From: a bacterium
GTDB lineage: Bacteria; SZUA-182; DTGQ01
Length of the DNA stretch: 31,629 nt
Direction: 5' to 3'
Assembly: GCA_023512255.1 (NCBI GenBank)
Contig: JAILZY010000038.1
Location: forward strand, 1-31,629
The notes under the pieces were generated by a model. That model made no database searches. It saw only the letters and a list, made by a program, of their open reading frames with translations, and was not told the origin of the DNA. Below, in pieces: positions 15,121 through 24,000 of this stretch (the stretch's first letter is position 1; each line of letters begins with the position of its first letter). A program made the translations under genes and the position numbers.

Positions 15121-18100
15121 TATGAGATACCTCCATAGAGCCCTTATCACCCACTTTCGAAATCGCCACAGCCATGATATATTCTCTCTCCTGCACCACC
15201 GTATATACCCTGTATACTCGGATGGAATCGCCTTTTCCAAGGCAGGGGAATTTTCTCTCAAATTCTCCTCCCCCCAAAGATACTTTCACCTCCCCGCCGG
15301 AGAGATCGAATTCACCGATGGTGATTTCTTTCCATAAGGGGTCGGGGAGAGGGGGGCTTTGCCTACCTTGGCCAGATTGCCCCTTGGGTGGGGATAGGCC
15401 AAGGGCCTTGGCCACTGCCTCTTTAGCACATCGAAGCCGCAAGAATCCCTCAATCTGCCTTTTGCTGTCTAATTGAAGCAGGAGGGCTTTCTCTTTCGAG
15501 TTGCAAAACATATCTAAAGATTCTAATAGCTCCTTACTGCTTTCTCCCATTTTCATCTGTCCGCTGCTTCCAGAAACCTTCGGATACGGGCTCAGGCTGA
15601 TCCCCACAGACATTCCTTCTTCGGCGACTACGGCTATGGCTGTATTGTCGGTCTGAGCCAGGCAGAGGGAGGCTGATACCCCTATCTGCCTCATCCACTC
15701 TTCCTCTGGCTTCGGCTGCCCGTGGGCATCATCGGTTAGGCTAATATCAGCCGGATAGAAATCTCCGTATCCGAAGGAGCGCAAAAAACCTCGGATCGCA
15801 TCCTTGGCCGCCATTCTGCCGATCAGCCACCTTCCCTGCTCTGCGGCATCAGGCAATTGATGGTAGCTGTGCCGCTCCTTGCGGCTTAAGACCATATAGG
15901 CCATGACCTGTTTAAACATATCCGCATCCCCTCGCCAAAACTGCTGGACCAGGGAGTAAACCGCACAGACCTTCTGCTTTTTGCCGCCTCCCTGGGACTG
16001 AGGGGCAGAGATAATGGATTTATAGGGAGCCCACTGGCCAGTGTCGGAAGTTGTAGCCACAAGCTGGCCAATAAAACCTAGATGCGGAAATCTCCAAAAG
16101 TCATATAGCTCCCTTGACCACCAGAAACGCCAATCCTCCCAACCAATGAGCTGCATCAGTATCTGCCCGCCGTCGGGAGACAAGAGGTCAAGATCAGCTC
16201 GAATCCGGCTGCTAGTTATCTCCCGCAGTCGCATTCGGGTTGGCAGGTGGTTGAATGGAGCAGGAGGCGGCCCATACAGCCGCAGAGACTCAAGAGCAAT
16301 GGGGAAAATGACAAAGCCGCTGTTCAGATACTCGACCGGCCAGTATCCGACTAGTTGTCCGGCTGCATCCAGCAAAAAGGGATCGGTCAGAAATTGCGGC
16401 TTTGGATTAGATCGAAAAAGATTATCTGTCGGCAAGACCCTGAGCTGAGCGGACAATCCATTTTCTCCAACAGCCTCCAGGGAGGCGATCCCCTGAAAAC
16501 GCGGGCCATGAAACATACGGTGTTGGCTGTAAATTTGCTCCGCGGAATGAGAGGGGCGCCGCTCATTCTGAAGGGTAAAATCTGCCATTTGGGGTGGTGC
16601 GGGATATTGATCGGCAAAAAACAGCCGGGCGCTGATTAGTGGTTTTTGGCCCTTATCCAGTAAGGCTAGCTCTTGGCCGCTGGTTTTGCTTGTCTCCTCA
16701 TCATCTCTTTGCCCCTGGGAAGAGAGGTTAGCAGAATAAGAGCCTTCCCTCAGTTTGTAAATCAGAGCTGTTGCCTCTTGTTGGGCTGTCAGCTCTGCCT
16801 TGACCAAGAGAGTAGCCGCTTTTTCATTCTCCAGGCAGATCCATTGGCTAGCCGCTACTTGGTCAACCCGAATCAGTTTTTGGCCGGGAAAGAGAAGCGA
16901 GGCGACCTCAGCCATGATCTCGATGCTCACGGTCATGGGAACTACCGGCAGAGCACCTAAGGAGGCATCGAGTGTGGAAATCTTTTGCCCGAATCGGTGG
17001 TCATCAATGAAGAGATCTTCTGATAGGTCTATGGATATTATGACCGTAATGCTTTTGCCGGGCTTAAAATCAATTGTCCTGCCCACAAAGGGAAGTTTCC
17101 CGGCATTTGGCCCCGCACCTATTCTTTCTTTAAGAAAATTAATAACCTGACGTATGGTTTTGAGCCCTGAGATGATTTCAGTATCTTCTTCTCTCAACTG
17201 AGCATACTTAGTGCGGAATGAGCCGATAATTTCAACTCGCTTGATCGAGTCGATCCCAAGATCGCCTTCCATATCAAGATCAAGGTCGATCATCTCTTTT
17301 GGATAGCCTGTTTTCTCACTGACTAGATCAAGCATGATCCGGGTGAGCTCTTCCTCGCTCATTCGGGAGGGGACCTCAGGGCAGACCGCCAGGGCCGAAG
17401 AAGGCCGCTGCTCTTGGCTTTCCCTAGATAGGGCCTCTGGCTTGAGATCAGGCATCTGGCTTTTAGCTTCTCTCTTCTTGCTCTGCTGCTCTTTTGCGCT
17501 CTCAGTGCTATTATTTTCAGACCTATTATTTGTGCCTTTATTTGTTGTGCTTTTGATCCTCTCCCACTCTTTTGCGCTCTTGATCTTCCCACCGCCAAGA
17601 GCAGGCAGATCGCTGCGGCCACTTTTGTGCTCCAGGTAAGTCTCCATCATCTCCTTCTGCAGAGTGAGAAAATCAGTCATGGTTTGAAAGTAGCGCTCCA
17701 TCACCGAGGATGGGCCTGCCTGGGCAAGTGGAGGGGCCTGATTCAGAAATTCAGGCCGTGCGAAGCCGTCGGCTCCAACAACTGAGGAGAGACAAACAGA
17801 GCCTGAAGAAGGTGCATAATCGGCACCTGATAGAGCGTAATCAGCGCCTAATGGTGCGTAATCGGTGCCTGATGGTGCATAATCGGCAGCCGCGGCTGTA
17901 GCCGTAGTATCTGGGAGAGAAGGCAAGGGAGGCGGAGTAGGGGAGTGGGGAAGAGATGAGGGGAGAGATGATGAGGAAGATAGCTCGCTTTCAAGGGATT
18001 TGCTCGTGGAAATAGGGGCCTGAGGGTGAGCTTTGCGCGCCTTGCGCTTTTTTACAGAAAGAGAGTATAGGCCAAGCGGAATCTTAATTTCCACTCTTCC

Positions 18101-21091
18101 TTTGGGCTTTTCCTTAGGCTGCTGATCAGTCCAGAGAATGGTTTGCGGGCAGCGGTATTGATATAGATATTGGAAGTTTAGGGGGATGCCCTGAGCACTT
18201 AGAAGGCCGACCAGATGATTGAGCTGAGTAATTCCTGATCGCCTCATGACATTAGAGGCGATAGCCAGATGAGGTTTCCCCCGCAGGATATCTTCAACAA
18301 AGGCGGTGAGGTTTCCTCTTGGGCCTACTTCAATAAAAATTCTGGTGCCAGAATTGTACATATTTTCAATTGTTTGTCTAAAAGCCACCGGCATGATCCA
18401 GGTTTTTACCGCAAGCTCCAAAATCTCCCCTGGCTCTTTTGGATATGGAGACATGGTCGTGCAGGAGTAGATTTCCGTCCTGGGAGCAGAAATCGAGAAA
18501 GAGGAGAAATACTCCCGCAGATGGGAGCAGATCGGAGCAAAGAGCGGCGTGTGGTAGCCTCGATCAAAGGGCAGTTTCTCAAAAGGTATGGCCTTGGCCC
18601 GCAGACAGACCATAGCTTCCTGAGCAATTCCTTCCTCTCCGGCGATTATCACCTGATGAGGGCAGTTATCATCGGCCACATACATGATTGATCTTTCGCT
18701 GCTTTGTTTTTTCATGCCCTCTTTGTCTTTCTGCCTTTCGTTGATTTGATCGAGAATCGGCTTGACCTGGTCCAGACCTGCCCCCACTGCAATCAGTGTG
18801 GCTTTGGGGATAGTAGGATCGAGCGATAGTTTGCGGTAGATCTGATTTAGTCTGCCCGTATTGCGTAAGAATTCCTCTGGATCGATTATGCCGGAGAAAA
18901 CCATAGCCGACCATTCTCCAGCGCTATGGCCGACCATCTGATCGGGCTTGATATCGAGACAGCTTAGCAGGGTGTGCATGGCCAAGTTACTGGTCAAAAC
19001 AGCCTCTGTGGCCCGATCCATTCTCCAAAGCCGCCTCTCGGCCAAGGCGCGCTCTTGTTCGGAAAAGAATGGTGGTGGGAAGATGTTGTAACTTGGCAGA
19101 TCCTTCTGTCCCTGCTCAAGGAGGATCTGATCGCCTCGATCGAAGCATGAGCGGACCTGCGGAAAATACATACAGAGATCGGCTAGCATATTTACATATT
19201 GAGCCCCTTCGCCAGGAAAGAGAAAGGCAAGCTTCCCTTTGCCCCGGCGGGGATTAGATGCAATCAGAGGGGTTTCAAAAAAGTAAATTCCTTTCAGATC
19301 CTTGATCTGGTGGCATTCTAAATCAGCGAGCCGCTGCCGGGCATAGGCTATCTTTTGGATAAGATCATCGACTGAGGAGGCAACCGTAGCCAGACGATAC
19401 GGCTCAAAGCCAAGCCTTGTGTTCAGGCTGTAGGCTAGATCAAGGAGTTGGGTTCTTGGGTTTTGGCCTAGGAACCGCTGAATGCTCTCGATCTGCTGAA
19501 TGAGCTCTTGGCGGCTTTGCCCAGAGAAAACGAAGACCTCTGTTTCCCAAAAACGGGGCGTGCTGGGCATTGACAGGCGGATGCCTTCTGTCCCTTTCTC
19601 TATCTTTTCTGTTGTTTCCTGATTGCTGCTAACATATTCTTCCAGGATCAGGTGAGCATTGATGCCCCCAAAACCGAAGGCATTCACCGCGGCCCGGCGG
19701 GGAAAGTCTTTTTCTCCATGAATCCAGGGCCTGGTTTCGGTGTTTAGATAGAATGGGGTCTTTTCAATTTCTAGTTTAGGATTGACCGTCTGGCAGTTAA
19801 TTGTTGGCGGCAGAATTTTATGGTAGAGGGCTAGGGCCGCTTTGATTAGCCCAGCCACTCCAGCCGCGGGCATGGCATGGCCAATCATTGATTTGACCGT
19901 TCCAAGAGCGCAGCGAGGTCCAGACCCATCCCTCTCTCCAAAGACCCGCCTCATGGCCTGAACCTCAATCACATCGCCTACGGGAGTTCCAACCCCATGG
20001 GCTTCGATAAGCCGGATCGTACGGGGTGAAATTCCAGCATATTCATAAGCTCGGCGCAAAGCAAGCTCTTCCCCCTCCAGCCTGGGAGCCACCACGCTGA
20101 CCGCCCGGCCATCGCTGGAAACACCAATTCCCTTGATGATCGCGTAAATTCGATCTCCATCTCTTTGGGCATCACTTAGCCGTTTTAATACCACTACCCC
20201 GGCCCCCTCGCCGGGCAAGGTTCCATCTGCATCTTTATCAAAGGGACGAATACATGAGCTCAATGACATAGCCTGGAAGGCACAAAAGATGAGTAAAAAG
20301 GGAACGTTGGCGAAAATGTGGACACCGCCGGTAATGGCCAGATCGCATCTTCTGTTGATCAGGTCTTGCACACCAATGTCAGTGGCGATCAGGGAGGAGG
20401 CGCAGGCCGCATCAACGGTAAAGTTTGGCCCCATGAAATCCAAACGATTGGCTACCCGGCCAGTGGTCAGATTGGGAATAAAGGCTGGAGCTGAATCGGC
20501 ACTGAACCTGGGAAGACTTGCAAGGAGCTCCCGGCGGATTTCAGCCAGCTCTTCTTTGGTCAAATCTGGCTGAATATCCTTTAGGATATTCAGGGTTTGT
20601 TCGGTAACAATGCTTCTTTGGATGAGATTTGAGGCCCCTACTCCCAGATAGTTACCTCGCCCCAGGATAAACTCGGTGCGGTGGTTGTTGACCGGCCGAT
20701 CAAGGTAGCCGGCATCTTTCAAAGCCTCATGAACCACCTGTAGGATCAAGAACTGATCAGGCTCTCCTCCCTCTACGCCTCGGGGCATGACTCCGTATTG
20801 AGCCGGATCAAAGGTCATAAATTCGTCAAGATATCCCCCGCGCTTGCAATAGACCTTATTAAGGTCATCGGCCTGTTCCGAAAAATAGAGCTCAGCATCC
20901 CACCGCCCAGGGGGAACGTCGATGATCGAATCTTTCTTGGCGAGAATATTATGCCAATAGGTTTGAAGGTCAGCCGCACCCGGGTAGACGCAAGCCATGC
21001 CGATAATGGCCACATCTTCCCGCCTGCTTGATTTCTCACCGCTTGATGTTTGATCTGTGCCTGTAGTCAATGTTGTCTTCACCTTATTCAT
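15113..21091 (-). CDS. type I PUFA-synthase-like megasynthase: KS-AT-ACP-DH-PPTase-like
   Basis: 1992 aa. The ketosynthase (about 26-485) has Cys230 (VDAACASS) and both histidines (EAHGVGT; KSMIGHAMPAAG). The acyltransferase (about 620-935) has Ser723 in GHSAGEW and the later histidine in RGYHTPLF. A low-complexity linker holds a 7-residue tandem repeat. The ACP (about 1240-1320) has Ser1282 in LGIDSIKR, the Pfa-type motif. The double-hotdog dehydratase (about 1345-1640) has His1365 (DDHRFGQK) and Asp1575 (LLDAAG). The last 300 residues resemble a phosphopantetheinyl transferase (WLIGRMAAKDA; HGQPKP; CAKEAVAK), but the usual GxDxE metal site reads GISLS. No KR, ER or TE is seen, so reduction must come from the partner protein. 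The start overlaps the upstream gene's stop by 8 nt (ATGAATAA). Relation to omega-3/secondary lipid synthases is from motif style; the product is unknown. Confidence 0.88.
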   Translation of the reverse strand: MNKVKTTLTTGTDQTSSGEKSSRREDVAIIGMACVYPGAADLQTYWHNILAKKDSIIDVPPGRWDAELYFSEQADDLNKVYCKRGGYLDEFMTFDPAQYGVMPRGVEGGEPDQFLILQVVHEALKDAGYLDRPVNNHRTEFILGRGNYLGVGASNLIQRSIVTEQTLNILKDIQPDLTKEELAEIRRELLASLPRFSADSAPAFIPNLTTGRVANRLDFMGPNFTVDAACASSLIATDIGVQDLINRRCDLAITGGVHIFANVPFLLIFCAFQAMSLSSCIRPFDKDADGTLPGEGAGVVVLKRLSDAQRDGDRIYAIIKGIGVSSDGRAVSVVAPRLEGEELALRRAYEYAGISPRTIRLIEAHGVGTPVGDVIEVQAMRRVFGERDGSGPRCALGTVKSMIGHAMPAAGVAGLIKAALALYHKILPPTINCQTVNPKLEIEKTPFYLNTETRPWIHGEKDFPRRAAVNAFGFGGINAHLILEEYVSSNQETTEKIEKGTEGIRLSMPSTPRFWETEVFVFSGQSRQELIQQIESIQRFLGQNPRTQLLDLAYSLNTRLGFEPYRLATVASSVDDLIQKIAYARQRLADLECHQIKDLKGIYFFETPLIASNPRRGKGKLAFLFPGEGAQYVNMLADLCMYFPQVRSCFDRGDQILLEQGQKDLPSYNIFPPPFFSEQERALAERRLWRMDRATEAVLTSNLAMHTLLSCLDIKPDQMVGHSAGEWSAMVFSGIIDPEEFLRNTGRLNQIYRKLSLDPTIPKATLIAVGAGLDQVKPILDQINERQKDKEGMKKQSSERSIMYVADDNCPHQVIIAGEEGIAQEAMVCLRAKAIPFEKLPFDRGYHTPLFAPICSHLREYFSSFSISAPRTEIYSCTTMSPYPKEPGEILELAVKTWIMPVAFRQTIENMYNSGTRIFIEVGPRGNLTAFVEDILRGKPHLAIASNVMRRSGITQLNHLVGLLSAQGIPLNFQYLYQYRCPQTILWTDQQPKEKPKGRVEIKIPLGLYSLSVKKRKARKAHPQAPISTSKSLESELSSSSSLPSSLPHSPTPPPLPSLPDTTATAAAADYAPSGTDYAPLGADYALSGADYAPSSGSVCLSSVVGADGFARPEFLNQAPPLAQAGPSSVMERYFQTMTDFLTLQKEMMETYLEHKSGRSDLPALGGGKIKSAKEWERIKSTTNKGTNNRSENNSTESAKEQQSKKREAKSQMPDLKPEALSRESQEQRPSSALAVCPEVPSRMSEEELTRIMLDLVSEKTGYPKEMIDLDLDMEGDLGIDSIKRVEIIGSFRTKYAQLREEDTEIISGLKTIRQVINFLKERIGAGPNAGKLPFVGRTIDFKPGKSITVIISIDLSEDLFIDDHRFGQKISTLDASLGALPVVPMTVSIEIMAEVASLLFPGQKLIRVDQVAASQWICLENEKAATLLVKAELTAQQEATALIYKLREGSYSANLSSQGQRDDEETSKTSGQELALLDKGQKPLISARLFFADQYPAPPQMADFTLQNERRPSHSAEQIYSQHRMFHGPRFQGIASLEAVGENGLSAQLRVLPTDNLFRSNPKPQFLTDPFLLDAAGQLVGYWPVEYLNSGFVIFPIALESLRLYGPPPAPFNHLPTRMRLREITSSRIRADLDLLSPDGGQILMQLIGWEDWRFWWSRELYDFWRFPHLGFIGQLVATTSDTGQWAPYKSIISAPQSQGGGKKQKVCAVYSLVQQFWRGDADMFKQVMAYMVLSRKERHSYHQLPDAAEQGRWLIGRMAAKDAIRGFLRSFGYGDFYPADISLTDDAHGQPKPEEEWMRQIGVSASLCLAQTDNTAIAVVAEEGMSVGISLSPYPKVSGSSGQMKMGESSKELLESLDMFCNSKEKALLLQLDSKRQIEGFLRLRCAKEAVAKALGLSPPKGQSGQGRQSPPLPDPLWKEITIGEFDLSGGEVKVSLGGGEFERKFPCLGKGDSIRVYRVYTVVQEREYIMAVAISKVGDKGSMEVSHNG
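15129..15134 (-). promoter_or_regulatory. strong ribosome binding site that sets the ACP start
   Basis: GGAGGT on the minus strand, 8 nt upstream of ATG at 15120 and inside the end of the 1992-aa synthase gene. It supports the short, 107-residue ACP rather than a version reading further upstream inside the synthase gene, and suggests re-initiation at high rate so that free ACP is made in excess. Confidence 0.7.
17811..17894 (-). repeat. 21-bp tandem repeat encoding ADYAPSG-like units in the AT-ACP linker
   Basis: Four in-frame 21-bp units (17811-17831, 17832-17852, 17853-17873, 17874-17894, the last diverging at its end) encode heptads such as TDYAPLG, ADYALSG and ADYAPSS in the 1992-aa protein. 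Units share the plus-strand core GGTGCATAATCGG with few changes. The region is a flexible linker between AT and ACP, so copy number probably varies without harming the domains. Confidence 0.8.
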
Positions 21092-24000
21092 AACCTCTTG
21101 TTTGTCCTGTTTTTTCAGCTAATCGATTCAAAGACTTGCTGCACGCAGCTTCCATATCTTCTAGCAGGGCGATAAGTTTCCCCTCCTCGGTAAAAAAACC
21201 AAGATCCGCATGGAGTATCCCAGGCGTAGATTGAGGCAGTATCCTACCCTCAAACCGGATTCTGGAGCCAGACAGCGGAGCCAGAATCCGAAAGAGCCTA
21301 AACCGCGAAGGCAGAGGCATCATATCCCAATAGGTTCTTGACCATAGGATAATCATCTGTAGCCCACAGTCCATGATGACCGGATCAATCAGCCAGCTTC
21401 CCAATGGATTCCCAGCCAGAAGCTTTTGAGGATCAGAAGGGGTTAATAACCCCTGAATGCCGTTGACTCCGATATCCTCAATGGTTGAAATTCCCTGAAA
21501 CAGAGGACCGTGAAACAGCATCTGCTGATAAGCCTCCCTAGTGCTCAAGGGGAAGGGCCTGGCTTCTAGCAGAGCAGGCGGCTGCCAGTCAAGGTGATTA
21601 GTACTCCCTTTGGCCATTTCGATAATAAGGCTGTAGTGGCGCCGCGGGGGCTTGTCTACGCTCTGTATTTCCACCTGTACAACCAGATTGCTGCTGATTG
21701 ATGGACTGGCAGCAGGTGGTGAGGAGATAACGGCTTGGCTGTCGGTCGGCAGGGGAGTAGCTATGTCAGTTTGCAGGGGAGTGGCCACGATCCTAACCTT
21801 GGTTGGTTTGCTAACGATAATCCCCTGCAGGACGCGAAGGTCTCGGGCTTGGCTAATCTGCCACTTTGGCCATCCCAGGGCCGCCACTTCGGCCATAAGC
21901 TCAAGGGCCATAGTCATTGGCAGAACAGGCTTTCCGTCCAGGCGATGATCCTTAAGATACAGATCTCTTTCTACGTCCAGCTCACGAACGATTTCAATCC
22001 CTCCCTCTTCATTAGGAGGAAAATCGATTCCAGGTGCAAAGAGGGGAAAGACTGCCTGTCCTCTCGCTTTAGCCCCACCGCTTTCGGCTCTTTTGGCCAG
22101 AGCCGCCTCCCATCCCCCTCCGCCTAGGATAACCTCGACCTCTCCTTTCGGGCCGTAGCAGATTTCCCGATCCAGCATCTTCGGCCCGTCAGCGCGGGAG
22201 ATGAGCTGTATTCCATGCTTTAAGAATTCCGCCTGGAGGGGGGGAGGAACCATATTGGAATTCTCCCAGGGGCCCCAGTTGATCGAGACAATTTTCCCTG
22301 GCCAGCGGTCATTCAGATAAATAGCCAGCTTGTTGAGAACCTCATTGGCCGCAGCATAATCTCCCTGCCCCCGGTTGCCGAAGCGCCCGGCTACTGAGGA
22401 GAAAAAGACCATGAATTTCAGGGACTCAAAACGAATCTTGCGGCTTAGGATAAAGGCACTGTCAGCCTTAGTGTCAAAGACTCGGTCAAATGAGTCGACA
22501 GTTTTATCCTTGATGAATTTATCCTCGATAATTCCCGCGCCGTGGATTAGACCATCAATTCGCCCAAAGGTTTGGTATATTTCGTCAATCAGTCTGCTCA
22601 TCGACGCCTCATCCCGCACATCCACCGCATAGTAGTATACCTTGGCTCCGAGGGTCTGAATGGCTTTTATGTTGCTGCGGATTTCCTCGGCTTTCAACAT
22701 CTTCTGGTATCTGGCCTCGACTCGGGCCGGGCTAATCTGCTCCCCGTTGCGCTTCATTTGCTCGATGAGGCGTGCTTTTACCTCCTGGAGAGGGCCGGTG
22801 AGATCAGGCCGCGGCTCCTGGTCATGCTCAGGCAGGGGGGATCTGCCCAGCAAGATCAAGGTGGGCTGATAGCGTCTAGCCAGCTCTTTGGCTACATCGG
22901 CGGTAATGCCCCGCGCTCCTCCGCTGATGAGTATGACCCAAGAAGAGTCGATCTGCACTCTAGCCCCTGAATGCTCGTCCTCCCGTATCGGTGCGGGGAT
23001 CAGCTTTAGGGTAAAGCGGCTTCCGTGGCAGTAGCCTACCTCTACCTCATCTCTCTGGCAGCCTATCTCATTGAGCAGATGTTGAACCAAGCAGGATGCA
23101 TCCTCCTGCGGGTTAAGGTCTATGGCCTTGAGCCGCACTTTTGGCCACTCATACTGCAAGCTCTTGATCAGCCCGATGCAGCCTCCCTGAGAGGGAGAAA
23201 AGTCTCTGCGATCTCCATTGAAGGGAATGCTGCCAAATAATCCTCCCATGGAAGTTACCGCCATGAACAAAGTTTTATCCTGAGCTTGCCGAAAATCAGG
23301 CTCAACTGCCCTGGCGAAGTAGAAGAGGCTTTTAACCTCAAGCCGAAGCTGCCTTTTCCATTGATCTAGATCTAGATCATAAATTCCCCGATCGGTCTGA
23401 TCATTTCGGAAGGGATAAAGGTGGATCAGCGCCCCGATCGAGCCCTGATGCTGGCGGATACAATTCAGCAGGGAGTCTACACTCTCCGGGCGGCCAAAAT
23501 CAGCCTGGTAGTATCCTGGCTGGAGTTCACTGACTGTGTCTGCCATCCGCACCAGGGCGACTTTTTGTCCCTGCTCTGAAAGCGTCGTGGCCAGAAGCCG
23601 AGCCAGCCCTGCTCCATCCTCGGTAATAACCACTACCTTGCTCTTATCAAGGGCGGAAGCTGCCCCATGCTGCTGCTGCCGTGGGGTGCAGGGTGTTTCC
23701 ACCCCCTCTAGGATAAATCTAGGGATAGTCGGCCCTGGTTCAGGGTGGTGGAACACTTGGGGCTGTTTACGGCTCTCTTGCTTGCTTTCAGCGCCTCCTT
23801 TTTTTTGTTCACTGACTTTAGCTATCCAGTCGATGATCTCTTTTAGAGTCTTTGCCCCAGTCAAATTTTCCATCTCTTTCTCTATACTCTGCCCAAGGGA
23901 AGAGCTGAATTCTCGCTGAAAACTGCCCAAGATCTCTACCCGCTTAATAGAGTCGATGCCAAGGTCTGCCTCCATGTTCAGGTTCAAATCTAGTATTTCA

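Noticed and set aside
15121-15261. Extension of the ACP to a 154-residue protein
   Set aside because: The extra 47 residues lie inside the synthase gene, resemble no ACP sequence, and the strong GGAGGT at 15129-15134 points to ATG at 15120.
17811-17894. Regular repeats considered as a CRISPR array
   Set aside because: Units are contiguous 21-mers with no spacers, and they are in frame within a synthase linker.
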